Shown here piece after piece: positions 8,269 to 17,416 of a DNA stretch of 64,000 bases (position 1 is its first letter; each line of letters begins with the position of its first letter). The notes beneath the pieces are model-generated. The model did no database searches. It was not told where the DNA came from and worked only from the letters and a program-made list of their open reading frames with translations. This DNA comes from Haloarcula taiwanensis. GTDB taxonomy: Archaea; Halobacteriota; Halobacteria; Halobacteriales; Haloarculaceae. The position numbers were made by a program, and so were the translations under genes. Location of the stretch: assembly GCA_002844335.1 (NCBI GenBank), contig CP019154.1, forward strand, positions 992,001-1,056,000, given 5' to 3'.

Positions 8269-8355
8269 ATGACCGCGGCTGCTGGACAACAGGTTCGAAC
8301 CCCCGCCAGCACCGCGACCGCTATTCTCGGCGTGCGTATTGTAGGGGCACTATAG
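8269..8355 (+). CDS. Candidate ilv operon leader peptide, 28 aa
   Basis: Leaderless ORF too short for usual gene calls. The first 18 codons are Ala/Thr-rich. The last ten read ILGVRIVGAL, with six branched-chain residues (Ile19, Leu20, Val22, Ile24, Val25, Leu28). The stop TAG (8353-8355) runs from the loop into the first base of the 3' arm of a 6-bp GC-rich hairpin, which a C/T-rich tract follows. ilvB begins 130 bp further on. Bacterial ilv leader peptides have this design: a run of regulatory codons whose slow translation during amino-acid shortage changes the fold of a terminator. The composition and position are visible; the regulatory role is inferred. Confidence 0.6.
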   Translation: MTAAAGQQVRTPASTATAILGVRIVGAL

Positions 8356-8373
8356 CCCCTCTCTTCACCTTTT
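8343..8373 (+). terminator. Candidate ilvB attenuator hairpin
   Basis: AGGGGC (8343-8348), loop ACTATA, GCCCCT (8355-8360), then CTCTTCACCTTTT. The stem overlaps the last three codons and the stop of the leader ORF. A ribosome stalled on the Ile24-Val25 codons would cover the 5' arm and prevent folding. A palindrome CGAATCGATTCG follows at 8384-8395. The T run is short, so terminator strength is uncertain. Confidence 0.45.
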
Positions 8374-8485
8374 CACCCCCGGCCGAATCGATTCGTCATA
8401 CCACCACAGAGTCATCAGTCATGCACGCAGCACACACATCACCGCGGTATCGACCCCGAACACGAACAGATGGAGGGCTAACACG

Positions 8486-10243
8486 ATGAGCGAACGCGCA
8501 TCCGTCCCCAAGGAAGAGGACGACACGGAGCCAGAAACCGAACCGGAACCGGTCACAACGGGCGCACAATCGGTCATCCGTGCGCTTGAAAACGCCGGGA
8601 CAGACTACGTCTTCGGCGTTCAGGGCGGCGCGATCATGCCCGTCTACGACGCGCTGTACGACTCAGACATCAACCACGTCACGATGGCCCACGAACAGGG
8701 GGCCTCACACGCGGCAGACGCGTACGGCATCGTCACCGGCGACCCCGGCGTCTGTTTCGCCACGTCCGGGCCCGGCGCGACGAACCTCGTGACCGGCATC
8801 GCCGACGCCAACATGGATTCGGACCCGGTCATCGCACTGACCGGCCAGGTCCCGACGGAGTTCGTCGGCAACGACGCCTTCCAGGAGACGGACACGGTCG
8901 GCATCACCCAGCCCATCACGAAGGAGAGCTACTTCGCCGCCGACTCCGATACAGTCGGCGACGATGTCAGCGAAGCGTTTGCGCTTGCCGATGCCGGCCG
9001 GCAGGGACCGACGCTGGTCGACCTTCCGAAGGACGTGACCCAGGGCGAGACCGAGGTCGAACCCGGCACGCCGGAGACGCCGGAGACCTACGAGGTGCCC
9101 GAGGAAGCCGACGACGAGAACGTCCAGGAAGCCGCAGAGGCACTGGCCGCTGCCGACCGCCCGGTCATCCTCTCGGGCGGCGGCGTCATCAAGGCGAACG
9201 CGTCGAGCGCGCTCCGTGAGTTCGCCACGGAGTACGAGATTCCGGTCATCACGACGATGCCCGGTATCGGCTCCTTCCCCGAAGACCACGAACTCTCGCT
9301 CGAATGGGCCGGGATGCACGGCACCGGCTACGCCAACATGGCGATTAGCAACACCGACTGCATGCTGGCTATCGGGACGCGCTTCGACGACCGCCTGACC
9401 GGGGGCGTCGACTCCTTCGCCCCCGACGCGGAGGTCATCCACGTCGACATCGACCCCGCCGAAATCAGCAAAAACGTCTACGCTGACTACCCACTCATCG
9501 GGGACGCCCGGAACGTGCTGCGGCAGCTGTTCGATGCGATGCCGCGCGCACCGGACGCCGACGAGTGGCGCGACCAGTGCCAGACCTGGAAAGACGAGTA
9601 CCCGATGGAGTACGACACGCCCGACGACGAGCCGTTGAAGCCGCAGTACGTCGTCGAGCGCTTCTCGGACGTGACACCTGACGACACCATCGTCTGTACC
9701 GGCGTCGGCCAGCACCAGATGTGGGCCTCCCAGTTCTGGGAGTACACCGAACCCCGCACGTGGGTGTCTTCGCATGGTCTCGGGACGATGGGGTACGGCG
9801 TGCCCGCCGCTATCGGCGCGAAACTCGCCGCCCCGGACCAGGAGGTCGTCTGCTTCGACGGCGACGGCTCGTTCCTGATGACTGTCCAGGGCCTTTCCGT
9901 CGCCGTTCGAGAGCAACTGGACATCACCTACGTCGTCCTCAACAATGAGGCGGTCGGGATGGTCCGGCAGTGGCAGGACGGCTTCTACGAGGGCCGCCGG
10001 ATGGCCTCGGAGTACCCGTGGATTCCGCAGTTCGACAAGCTCGCTGAGGCCTTCGGCGCACGCGGGTTCACGCTCGAATCCTACGAGAACGTCGAGGAGA
10101 CGATACAGGAAGCACGCGACTACGACGGCCCGAGCGTCATCGACGCCCATATCGACCCCGGGGAGAACGTCTTCCCGATGGTCCCCAGCGGCGGTGACAA
10201 CGGCCTGTTCGCGCTCAACGAAGACCATCTGGACATGATCTAA
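8486..10243 (+). CDS. ilvB: Acetolactate synthase large subunit
   Basis: ThDP-dependent catalytic subunit (585 aa) that makes 2-acetolactate or 2-aceto-2-hydroxybutyrate, the first common step to valine, leucine and isoleucine. Domains in order: N-terminal ThDP-pyrimidine domain with the catalytic Glu in MAHEQGASHAADAYG (about residue 70), the central domain, and the C-terminal ThDP domain with GDGSFLMT (459-466) leading to LNNEAVGMV. The first about 30 residues are a Glu/Pro-rich extension. GGAGG (8472-8476) gives a Shine-Dalgarno site 9 bp before ATG, unlike the leaderless genes around it, which fits an mRNA that starts further upstream with the leader ORF. It is followed by ilvN after 2 bp. 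Confidence 0.95.
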   Translation: MSERASVPKEEDDTEPETEPEPVTTGAQSVIRALENAGTDYVFGVQGGAIMPVYDALYDSDINHVTMAHEQGASHAADAYGIVTGDPGVCFATSGPGATNLVTGIADANMDSDPVIALTGQVPTEFVGNDAFQETDTVGITQPITKESYFAADSDTVGDDVSEAFALADAGRQGPTLVDLPKDVTQGETEVEPGTPETPETYEVPEEADDENVQEAAEALAAADRPVILSGGGVIKANASSALREFATEYEIPVITTMPGIGSFPEDHELSLEWAGMHGTGYANMAISNTDCMLAIGTRFDDRLTGGVDSFAPDAEVIHVDIDPAEISKNVYADYPLIGDARNVLRQLFDAMPRAPDADEWRDQCQTWKDEYPMEYDTPDDEPLKPQYVVERFSDVTPDDTIVCTGVGQHQMWASQFWEYTEPRTWVSSHGLGTMGYGVPAAIGAKLAAPDQEVVCFDGDGSFLMTVQGLSVAVREQLDITYVVLNNEAVGMVRQWQDGFYEGRRMASEYPWIPQFDKLAEAFGARGFTLESYENVEETIQEARDYDGPSVIDAHIDPGENVFPMVPSGGDNGLFALNEDHLDMI

Positions 10244-10245
10244 CA

Positions 10246-10845
10246 ATGACTGGAGGAATGCCAGGCCCCGCGCCGGACGAACGGATGCGCCCGAAGGGCC
10301 GACGCAACACGCAGGGAATCCGCGTCGACCCCGAGGCCGAAGTGACACACGAACCGCGCCAGGCGGTGCTGTCCGCGCTGGTCAAACACCGACCGGGCGT
10401 GCTGTCGGAGGTGTCGGCGCTGTTCAGCCGGCGGCAGTTCAACATCGAAAGTCTCACCGTCGGGCCAACAGTCGACGAGGACACAGCCCGGATGACGATC
10501 CTCATCGAGGAGCCGGACCCGGGGATCGACCAGGCGAAAAAGCAACTGCGGAAGCTCGTTCCCGTCATCTCGGTCAGGGAACTCGAAGGCGAGGCCGTCC
10601 GCCGGGAGCTCGCGCTGGTGAAAGTCAGCGGCGAGAAGCCCGACGACGTCAACGCCGTCGCCGACATGTACAACGGGCAGGCCGTCGACGCGTCGACCGA
10701 CTCTGTCACCGTCGAGATTACGGGCAGCAAGCAGAAGATCGACGCCGCCATCGAGGCGTTCAAGCAGTTCGACGTGCAGGAGATTGTGCGAACCGGGGCC
10801 GCCGCACTGGAACGCGGCCCGAAAACATTAGAGAAAGATGTCTGA
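10246..10845 (+). CDS. ilvN: Acetolactate synthase small (regulatory) subunit
   Basis: 199 aa. An ACT domain (about residues 40-115) with the family signature [20 protein letters not shown] binds feedback-inhibiting valine and activates IlvB; a C-terminal ALS-ss domain (about 120-190) follows. The N-terminal 35 residues are an extra Pro/Arg-rich tail. The gene starts 2 bp after the ilvB stop, and its own stop overlaps the ilvC start by 8 bp (ATGTCTGA), so the three are translationally coupled. Confidence 0.93.
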   Translation: MTGGMPGPAPDERMRPKGRRNTQGIRVDPEAEVTHEPRQAVLSALVKHRPGVLSEVSALFSRRQFNIESLTVGPTVDEDTARMTILIEEPDPGIDQAKKQLRKLVPVISVRELEGEAVRRELALVKVSGEKPDDVNAVADMYNGQAVDASTDSVTVEITGSKQKIDAAIEAFKQFDVQEIVRTGAAALERGPKTLEKDV

Positions 10846-11869
10846 CGAACTTACCACAACAGTCTATTACGACGAGGACGCTGACGTATCGACTATCGAC
10901 GACGAGACCGTAGCCGTGCTGGGATACGGGTCGCAGGGCCACGCCCACGCGCTGAACCTCCACGAGTCCGGCGTAGACGTAATCGTCGGTCTCCGGGAGG
11001 ATTCGTCTTCCTGGGCCGACGCCGAGGACGCCGGCCTCCGGGTCGAGACCCCCGACGTGGCCGCCGGTGAGGCAGACCGCGTCGTGATGCTCGTCCCCGA
11101 CACGATTCAGCCGGCCGTGTACGAGGCCATCGAGGACGAACTCGACGCCGGCGACACGCTCCAGTTCGCCCACGGCTTCAACATCCACTACGGCCAGATC
11201 GAACCGCCGGAGGACGTGGACGTGACGATGGTCGCGCCGAAGTCCCCCGGCCACCTCGTGCGCCGGACCTACGAGCGCGGCGAGGGAACGCCGGGTCTCA
11301 TCGCAGTGTATCAGGACGCGACCGGCAACGCCAAGGAGGAGTCCCTGGCCTACGCCAAGGGCATCGGCTGCACTCGCGCCGGGGTCATCGAGACGTCCTT
11401 CCAGGAGGAGGTCGAGACGGACCTCTTCGGCGAGCAGGCCGTCCTCTGTGGCGGCGTCACCGAGATGGTCAAGGCCGGCTTCGAGACGCTGGTCGATGCC
11501 GGCTACGCCCCGGAGATGGCCTACTTCGAGTGTCTGAACGAACTCAAGCTCATTGTCGACCTGATGTACGAGGGCGGCCACATGGGCATGTGGAACTCCG
11601 TCTCCGACACCGCCGAGTACGGTGGGTTGACCCGCGGCGAGGAAGTCATCGACCGCGATGGCATGGAGAAGATTCTCGAAGAGGTCCAAAACGGCGAGTT
11701 CGCCCGCGAGTGGATCAACGAGAACCAGGCCAACCGACCCGCCTACAAGCAGTATCGCGACGCAGAACAGAACCACCAGATCGAAGCCGTCGGCGAGAAC
11801 CTGCGCGAACTGTTCGCGTGGGGCGAGGACGCCGACGCAGAGAAGACAGAAGCTCCAGCAGATGACTAA
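10838..11869 (+). CDS. ilvC: Ketol-acid reductoisomerase
   Basis: NADPH/Mg-dependent enzyme converting acetolactate to 2,3-dihydroxyisovalerate (343 aa, class I length). The Rossmann motif [13 protein letters not shown] is at about residues 29-41. The C-terminal knotted helical domain carries the metal-binding acids [12 protein letters not shown] and [20 protein letters not shown]. The last 20 residues form an acidic tail. The stop overlaps the start of the next small gene by 8 bp (11862-11869). Confidence 0.95.
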   Translation: MSDELTTTVYYDEDADVSTIDDETVAVLGYGSQGHAHALNLHESGVDVIVGLREDSSSWADAEDAGLRVETPDVAAGEADRVVMLVPDTIQPAVYEAIEDELDAGDTLQFAHGFNIHYGQIEPPEDVDVTMVAPKSPGHLVRRTYERGEGTPGLIAVYQDATGNAKEESLAYAKGIGCTRAGVIETSFQEEVETDLFGEQAVLCGGVTEMVKAGFETLVDAGYAPEMAYFECLNELKLIVDLMYEGGHMGMWNSVSDTAEYGGLTRGEEVIDRDGMEKILEEVQNGEFAREWINENQANRPAYKQYRDAEQNHQIEAVGENLRELFAWGEDADAEKTEAPADD

Positions 11870-12128
11870 CGAACGCACGGATACGACGGACGGCGAACAG
11901 AGCGAATCGCGCACAACGATGGGCAGCATCGAGCACACCCACCCCGAGACGAACGGGACCTTCGGCGCGGTGTTCCGCCGCGGCCCGGTTGTGGCTGCCG
12001 ACGGCGGCGAACGCGATGCGGAGGAGGAGACTGACGAGACGATGGAAGACATCGACCACGAAGCTCCCGACGAGGGTGTCACCCGCGCGTACGAGCGCGG
12101 AACTGAAGGACGGGACGAGACAGTATGA
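11862..12128 (+). CDS. 88-aa hypothetical protein inside the ilv-leu operon
   Basis: Highly acidic small protein, not recognised. The Thr/Glu/Ser-rich N-terminus and acidic C-terminus look disordered. Between them [18 protein letters not shown] (about residues 33-50) is the only part with a conserved-looking hydrophobic core. It overlaps ilvC by 8 bp and leuC by 4 bp (ATGA), so it is made in step with both enzymes. I recall a small gene of unknown function at the same place in Haloferax. It could be an assembly factor or peptide partner of the isopropylmalate isomerase or reductoisomerase, but nothing in the sequence proves this. Confidence 0.75.
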   Translation: MTNERTDTTDGEQSESRTTMGSIEHTHPETNGTFGAVFRRGPVVAADGGERDAEEETDETMEDIDHEAPDEGVTRAYERGTEGRDETV

Positions 12129-13546
12129 GTTCGGGAACGCTGTACGACAAGGTATGGGACCAGCACAAGGTCACAACCCTGCCGAACGGTCAGGACCAAC
12201 TGTTCGTCGGGCTGCACCTCATTCATGAGGTCACCAGCCCGCAGGCCTTTGGTATGCTCAAAGAGCGCGGCCTCGAAGTCGCGCGCCCGGACCTGACCCA
12301 CGCGACAGTTGACCACATCGTCCCAACCGCGAACCAGGACCGGCCCTACAGCGACGACGCGGCCGAGACGATGATGGCCGAACTCGAAGAGAACGTCCGC
12401 GACGCCGGCATCCAGTTTTCCGACCCGACGACGGGCGATCAGGGGATCGTCCACGTCATCGGCCCGGAGCAGGGCATCACCCAGCCCGGCAAGACTATCG
12501 TCTGTGGCGACAGCCACACATCGACTCATGGTGCCTTCGGTGCGCTCGCCTTTGGTATCGGGACCAGCCAGATTCGGGACGTGCTGGCCACCCAGACCAT
12601 CGCGATGGAGAAACAGAAGGTCCGCAAGATAGAGGTCTCCGGCGAACTCGACGAGGGCGTCGAGGCCAAGGACATCATCCTCGAAATCATCCGCCGGCTC
12701 GGCACCGAGGGTGGCGTCGGCTACGTGTACGAGTACGCCGGCGAGACCATCGAGAACCTCGACATGGAGGGGCGGATGTCCATCTGTAACATGTCCATCG
12801 AGGGCGGCGCTCGCGCGGGCTACGTCAACCCCGACGAGACCACCTACGAGTGGCTGGAGCAGACGGACTACTTCCAGGAGCACCCCGAGAAGTTCGAGGA
12901 ACTCAAGCCGTACTGGGAGTCCATCCGCTCGGACGACGACGCCGAATACGACGACGTCGTCGAAATCGACGCCAGCGAACTGGACCCGGTCGTCACCTGG
13001 GGAACCACACCCGGCCAGGGCATCGGCATCGACGACCCGATTCCGGAACCCGAGTCGCTGGCCGACGACAAGGTCGACACCGCCCGCCGCGCTCAGGAGC
13101 ACATGCGCGTCGAGCCCGGCGAGACCATGGAAGGCTACGACATTGACGTGGCCTTCCTCGGCTCCTGTACGAACGCTCGACTCCCCGACCTGCGACGCGC
13201 GGCTCGCATCGTCAAGGGCCGAGAAGTCGCCGACGACGTGCGCGCGTTCGTCGTCCCCGGCAGCCAGCGCGTCCAGCGCGCCGCCGAGGAAGAAGGGCTC
13301 AAGGACATCTTTGAGAAGGCCGGCTTCGAGTGGCGAAACGCCGGCTGTTCGATGTGCCTGGGCATGAACGAGGACCAACTGGAGGGCGACGAGGCCTGTG
13401 CCTCTTCCTCCAACCGGAACTTCGTCGGTCGGCAGGGCAGCAAGGACGGCCGCACGGTCCTGATGAACCCCCGGATGGTGGCCGCCGCGGCCATCACTGG
13501 CGAGGTCTCTGACGTGCGCGAACTGAAGGAGGTGAATTTAGCGTGA
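12125..13546 (+). CDS. leuC: 3-isopropylmalate dehydratase large subunit
   Basis: Aconitase-superfamily subunit (473 aa) holding the [4Fe-4S] cluster that isomerises 2- to 3-isopropylmalate with LeuD. Cluster cysteines are visible in [14 protein letters not shown] and [11 protein letters not shown]. The substrate and cluster region also shows [14 protein letters not shown]. Length matches bacterial-type LeuC rather than the shorter archaeal HACN form. The start overlaps the preceding small gene (ATGA), and the stop overlaps the leuD GTG. Confidence 0.95.
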   Translation: MSSGTLYDKVWDQHKVTTLPNGQDQLFVGLHLIHEVTSPQAFGMLKERGLEVARPDLTHATVDHIVPTANQDRPYSDDAAETMMAELEENVRDAGIQFSDPTTGDQGIVHVIGPEQGITQPGKTIVCGDSHTSTHGAFGALAFGIGTSQIRDVLATQTIAMEKQKVRKIEVSGELDEGVEAKDIILEIIRRLGTEGGVGYVYEYAGETIENLDMEGRMSICNMSIEGGARAGYVNPDETTYEWLEQTDYFQEHPEKFEELKPYWESIRSDDDAEYDDVVEIDASELDPVVTWGTTPGQGIGIDDPIPEPESLADDKVDTARRAQEHMRVEPGETMEGYDIDVAFLGSCTNARLPDLRRAARIVKGREVADDVRAFVVPGSQRVQRAAEEEGLKDIFEKAGFEWRNAGCSMCLGMNEDQLEGDEACASSSNRNFVGRQGSKDGRTVLMNPRMVAAAAITGEVSDVRELKEVNLA

Positions 13547-14187
13547 GCGACCCCACTGAGGACATCCCGTCGGTCGATTACGTCGAGGGTTCCGGCATCC
13601 CGATTCGCGGGAACGACATCGACACGGATCAGATCATCCCGGCGCGGTTCATGAAGGTCGTCACCTTCGACGGGCTGGGCGAGTTCGCCTTCTTCGACCT
13701 GCGGTTCGACGACGAGGACAACGAGAAGGACCACCCGTTCAACGAGGAGCGGTTTCAGGACTCGAACGTGATGGTCGTCAACAACAACTTCGGCTGTGGC
13801 TCCTCCCGCGAACACGCGCCACAGGCCCTGATGCGTTGGGGCATCGACGCCATCATCGGCGAGGGCTTCGCAGAGATTTTCGCCGGGAACTGTCTCGCGC
13901 TCGGCATCCCGACGGTCACCGCCGACCACGAGACGATCAACGCGCTCCAGCAGTGGGTTGATGACAACCCCGACGGCGAGATTGAGGTTGACGTGCGAGC
14001 GGAGACTGTCACCTACGGCGACAACGAGATCAACGTCAGCGTTGACCGCGCCCAGCGCGAGGCGCTCGTCGAGGGCAACTGGGACACGACGGCGCTGATG
14101 AAGGCTAACAAGAACGCTATCGAGGAGACAGCCTCGCAGTTGCCGTACCTCGATCAGACGCGGTCGGATATCGAAGCGGACGATTGA
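13543..14187 (+). CDS. leuD: 3-isopropylmalate dehydratase small subunit
   Basis: Swivelling domain subunit (214 aa) that completes the LeuC active site. Family motifs [15 protein letters not shown] and [17 protein letters not shown] are present. It starts at GTG 13543 inside the end of leuC, with GGAGGTG about 9 bp upstream as ribosome binding site. It is the last gene of the tightly overlapping ilvB-leuD run; a 9-bp hairpin follows immediately. Confidence 0.94.
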   Translation: MSDPTEDIPSVDYVEGSGIPIRGNDIDTDQIIPARFMKVVTFDGLGEFAFFDLRFDDEDNEKDHPFNEERFQDSNVMVVNNNFGCGSSREHAPQALMRWGIDAIIGEGFAEIFAGNCLALGIPTVTADHETINALQQWVDDNPDGEIEVDVRAETVTYGDNEINVSVDRAQREALVEGNWDTTALMKANKNAIEETASQLPYLDQTRSDIEADD

Positions 14188-14189
14188 CG

Positions 14190-14210
14190 CGAGGTCACTT
14201 TGTGACCTCG
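14190..14210 (+). terminator. Perfect hairpin after leuD
   Basis: CGAGGTCAC (14190-14198), loop TTT, GTGACCTCG (14202-14210): nine uninterrupted pairs starting 3 bp after the leuD stop. Only GTTTG follows, so it may terminate or protect the 3' end of the ilv-leu mRNA rather than act as a classic T-run terminator. Confidence 0.45.
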
Positions 14211-14361
14211 GTTTGTGCGGACGGCAGAGCCGTGCGCGCAGTGCGCTCATTTTGAAGCGCCGATATCCAGATCGCGGAGGGCAGCTACTACCGTCGGCCT
14301 CTGTCGATTTCTCCCTTGGAGATGGCAAGACCAATAGCTGTGCGGGGCGCGTTCTTCCCGC

Positions 14362-15102
14362 ATGGATCAGATTCGGGAGATACACATCGCGCCGCTGGGA
14401 CACGAACGCGACCGGGTCACCGAGCCGATTCACCAGCACAACGCTGACGACGTATACCTCCTCACGGCGACGCCGGAGCTGTCACGGTTGACACCGTATC
14501 AGCAAGCACTTATCGAAGAACTGGACGCCGACGGTGTCAGCGTCGAACTACGACAAACAGATTTACACGACCTGTATGATGTGCTGGCCGAGGTCACGAC
14601 ACTGACCGCCGACCATCCCGAGGACATCGTACGCGTCAACGTCTCTACAGGACCCAAGGTGGCAGCTATCGGGAGCGCAATCGCATGTATGGCCACAGCG
14701 GCGACGGCCTACTACGTCCACCCAGAAGAACACGTCCCACCGATTTCAGCGAAGCCTCTCACACGCGGGATGGACCGCGCGGAGGTCCTCCCCTCGTACC
14801 CCATCGAAGCCATTTCCCGTGACCAGGTCGCAGTGCTGGACTATCTCACGCGGACAAATACAGACAAGTACACGGCAAAGAAATCGGACCTCATCGGGTT
14901 CGCTGAGGACGCCCGGCTTTCGTTCATCGACGATGCGGACCCGGCAAACGAGAAAGCGAAGTTCGCGCTGTTGAACGCCAACATCGTCGACCCGCTGGTC
15001 GAAGACGGCTACATTGAGGTCAACGATGTCGGTCGGACGAAGCAGGTGGAACTGACCGAGACCGGAGAGAACGTCCTCCACGCGTTCCGACACAAGCTCT
15101 GA
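14362..15102 (+). CDS. CARF-like sensor with C-terminal winged helix (putative regulator)
   Basis: 246 aa. The N-terminal about 140 residues form a Rossmann-like domain: IREIHIAPLGHERDRV, YLLTATPE, and the glycine-rich strand-helix RVNVSTGPKVAAIGSAIACM. This resembles CARF domains of Csa3-type regulators. The C-terminal about 95 residues look like a winged helix (RDQVAVLDYLTR, followed by VDPLVEDGYIEVNDVGRTKQVELTETG). I believe it belongs to a haloarchaeal transcription-regulator family sometimes labelled HFX_2341-type/DUF6293. CARF domains bind nucleotides or cyclic oligoadenylates. No CRISPR genes occur in this window, so a metabolic or stress ligand is possible. Its place after leuD suggests, without proving, a link to amino-acid control. 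Confidence 0.7.
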   Translation: MDQIREIHIAPLGHERDRVTEPIHQHNADDVYLLTATPELSRLTPYQQALIEELDADGVSVELRQTDLHDLYDVLAEVTTLTADHPEDIVRVNVSTGPKVAAIGSAIACMATAATAYYVHPEEHVPPISAKPLTRGMDRAEVLPSYPIEAISRDQVAVLDYLTRTNTDKYTAKKSDLIGFAEDARLSFIDDADPANEKAKFALLNANIVDPLVEDGYIEVNDVGRTKQVELTETGENVLHAFRHKL

Positions 15103-15195
15103 GCTTCTGTTGTCTCGATTGTCATACCATCTAAAATACAACCCAACGCTTTCGTGGTTTCACACGATACCTGCATACAGTTGGGAGACGCCCGC

Positions 15196-15957
15196 ATGGA
15201 CCACTTCTCGATAGATAACATCAGAGTGCTCCACGTTGACGACGATTCCGGCTTCGCCGATATCGTCTCGGAGTTCCTCGAACGGGAAGACGACGCGTTC
15301 TCCGTTGAGACCGCGACGAGCGTTGATGACGCGCTGACAGTGCTTCAGGACGCCCGGGTCGATTGCGTCGTCAGTGACTACGATATGCCGCAAAAGGACG
15401 GGCTGGACTTTCTCGAACTGGTCAGAGACGACTATCCCGGACTCCCGTTTCTCCTGTTTACCGGCAAGGGCTCGGAAGAAATCGCAAGCCGAGCGATTTC
15501 GGCCGGGGTCACCGATTACCTCCAGAAGGGGACCGGGACAGAGCAGTACACCGTGCTGGCAAACCGGGTCAGGAACGCGGTCCGGAGCAGTCGAGCCGAA
15601 ACCGCGGTGCGGCGCACGGAAGACAGATACCACAATCTCGTCGACACTGCACCGATCCCGATCCTCCTCTTTGATCATAACTGGGAAGCTCTGTACGCTA
15701 ACGAGGCGGCCGTCGCATTTCTCGATGCGGATTCCTTCACCGAGATTGCTGGGAAGAAGGCGAGCGACTTTCTCCACCCCGACGACCGGGAGGCGGCTAG
15801 AAAGCGGTTCCAGCGGCTGATGCGTGAGGACATCTCGGTTCCGGAACGGGAGTACCGCGTGGTGACCGTCGAAGGAGAGACGAAGACAGCGACAGTTGCC
15901 ACCGCACCCGGCTACTACCGCGGTGAGAAGGTCGCGCAGGCGATGCTGTACCGATAG
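15196..15957 (+). CDS. Receiver-PAS protein without kinase domain
   Basis: 253 aa. A receiver domain (about residues 9-125) has the acidic pocket DDD (15-17), phospho-acceptor Asp61 in VVSDYDMP and Lys111 in YLQKG. A PAS domain (about 140-250) follows. There is no histidine kinase, HTH or HalX part, so output must go through a partner that docks on PAS. Start 15196 is preferred over in-frame 15154 because GGGAG lies about 10 bp upstream and the receiver begins soon after. It lies between the CARF-like gene and leuB on the same strand. Cognate kinase unknown. Confidence 0.8.
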   Translation: MDHFSIDNIRVLHVDDDSGFADIVSEFLEREDDAFSVETATSVDDALTVLQDARVDCVVSDYDMPQKDGLDFLELVRDDYPGLPFLLFTGKGSEEIASRAISAGVTDYLQKGTGTEQYTVLANRVRNAVRSSRAETAVRRTEDRYHNLVDTAPIPILLFDHNWEALYANEAAVAFLDADSFTEIAGKKASDFLHPDDREAARKRFQRLMREDISVPEREYRVVTVEGETKTATVATAPGYYRGEKVAQAMLYR

Positions 15958-16344
15958 CTGGCGGGCGGTTGCGAGGACCGTATTCGTAGATGACTCTGGT
16001 AGTCTGTCTCAGTCCATGGCGTACACCAGTAGCACAGATTGTATTGTTAGTATACATAGTATCAACTGTGTTCGTAGTATTGAGATAGAACATACATAGC
16101 CACCATCGCTACGAACAGTTGCGCACGGGTCGCCAGCGATCACCCCTGATTCGCTTCGGCCCTCCACACGCTCACGTCGTCCGCTGGTCACCCGTGCCAT
16201 TCCCCTGAGCGTGTCCACTGTCTGTCGTTTTCTTCGCTGCCGCGCCGATAGCGCGAACCGGTCACTCGCATGTGGTGCACCGGCGATTCGCAGGAGATAG
16301 TTGGAACCGAACCACTTTCACCGGGCGGGTACGTCCCTCCCGCC
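15958..16344. other. 387-bp gap upstream of leuB with inverted repeat
   Basis: No convincing gene on either strand. The first 130 bp are AT-richer than the surroundings. Directly before the leuB ATG, GGCGGG (16324-16329) and CCCGCC (16339-16344) form a 6-bp inverted repeat with a 9-bp loop. CACTTTCACC (16311-16320) is a weak TATA candidate at the right distance for a leaderless leuB mRNA, in which case the repeat is a DNA operator candidate rather than an RNA hairpin. Confidence 0.35.
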
Positions 16345-17328
16345 ATGACACACGAGATAGCCGTTATTCCCGGCGATGGAATCGGACAGGAGGTCACACC
16401 CGCTGCGGTGGAAGTGCTGGAGGCCATCGATACCGTCGACTTCGACTTTATTGAGGGCGAGGCCGGCGACGCAGTGAAGGAAGCAACCGGCGAGGCGCTC
16501 CCGCAGGAGACGCGTGACTTGGCGGCTGACGCCGACGCGACGCTGTTCGGCGCGGCCGGTGAGACGGCGGCCGACGTAATCTTGCCGCTCCGGCAGGTTG
16601 TCGGCTCGTTCGCCAACGTCCGCCCAGCCCGTTCGTATCCTGGTCTAGACGCCGTCCAGCCCGACACCGACATCGTGTTCATCCGGGAGAATACCGAGGG
16701 CGTCTACAAGGGCATCGAGAGCGAAATCGCCGACGGCGTCACCACCTGCACGCGTGTCATCACTGAGGACGCCTCGGAGAAAATCGCCGAGTACGGCTTC
16801 AGCTACGCGAAGCAAAACGACTACGACGATGTGACTATCGCCCACAAGGCCAACGTCATGCGCACCACCGACGGCCTGTTCCTCGATGCGGCCTCGGCGG
16901 TCGGCGACGACCGGGGGGCGTCCTACGACACCGCGCTGATGGACGCGCTGGCGATGCACCTCGTGATGAACCCTCAGGACTACGGCGTCGTCATCTGTCC
17001 GAACCTCGCCGGCGACATGCTGTCGGACCTTGCTGCGGGCCTCGTCGGCGGCCTCGGCCTGCTGCCGTCGGCCAACATCGGCGAGGAGAACGCGCTGTTC
17101 GAGCCGGTTCACGGCTCCGCGCCCGATATCGCTGGTGAGAGCATCGCTAACCCGTCAGCGATGATTCTCTCCGCAGCGATGTTGCTCGACCACCTCGGCT
17201 ACGACGAACAGGGCGATGCAGTCCGAACGGCTGTCGAGTCCGTGCTCGACTCAGGCCCTCGAACGCCGGATCTGGGCGGCGACGCGTCTACTGCGGACGT
17301 AACCGCCGCGGTTATCGACGAACTGTAA
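16345..17328 (+). CDS. leuB: 3-isopropylmalate dehydrogenase
   Basis: NAD-dependent oxidative decarboxylase that yields 2-oxoisocaproate, completing the leucine branch (327 aa). The isocitrate/isopropylmalate dehydrogenase fold is clear: [14 protein letters not shown] near the N-terminus, [14 protein letters not shown] for substrate contacts, the catalytic Lys in HKANVM, and the [18 protein letters not shown] signature. The ORF extends to 16270, but the family N-terminus begins at [12 protein letters not shown], so 16345 is used. It is separated from the main ilv-leu operon by two regulator-like genes and has its own upstream region. Confidence 0.93.
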   Translation: MTHEIAVIPGDGIGQEVTPAAVEVLEAIDTVDFDFIEGEAGDAVKEATGEALPQETRDLAADADATLFGAAGETAADVILPLRQVVGSFANVRPARSYPGLDAVQPDTDIVFIRENTEGVYKGIESEIADGVTTCTRVITEDASEKIAEYGFSYAKQNDYDDVTIAHKANVMRTTDGLFLDAASAVGDDRGASYDTALMDALAMHLVMNPQDYGVVICPNLAGDMLSDLAAGLVGGLGLLPSANIGEENALFEPVHGSAPDIAGESIANPSAMILSAAMLLDHLGYDEQGDAVRTAVESVLDSGPRTPDLGGDASTADVTAAVIDEL

Positions 17329-17416
17329 GCAGTTTTCTCGCGTTCTATCTGGGCAGAAACAAGCACGGTCCAATAGAAAGAGGTAAAACCGAAGCGAAAC
17401 AATCACGCCCGAAAGA

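Noticed and set aside
8145..8489. 114-aa ORF filling the leuA-ilvB gap
   Set aside because: Cys/Arg/Ser-rich and unlike halophilic proteins; another frame holds the better-supported leader ORF with promoter and hairpin.
8705..10348. 547-codon open frame antisense to ilvB
   Set aside because: Same codon-bias artefact; the sense strand encodes the complete acetolactate synthase with all motifs.
10760..13378. 872-codon open frame antisense to ilvC-leuC
   Set aside because: A shadow caused by GC-rich third positions of the sense genes, which share wobble positions with this frame. The translation is Val/Arg-rich, with no domain, and the sense strand carries clear ilvC and leuC.
16009..16218. 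69-aa minus-strand ORF before leuB
   Set aside because: Basic and mixed composition, no promoter or homology cue; probably chance.
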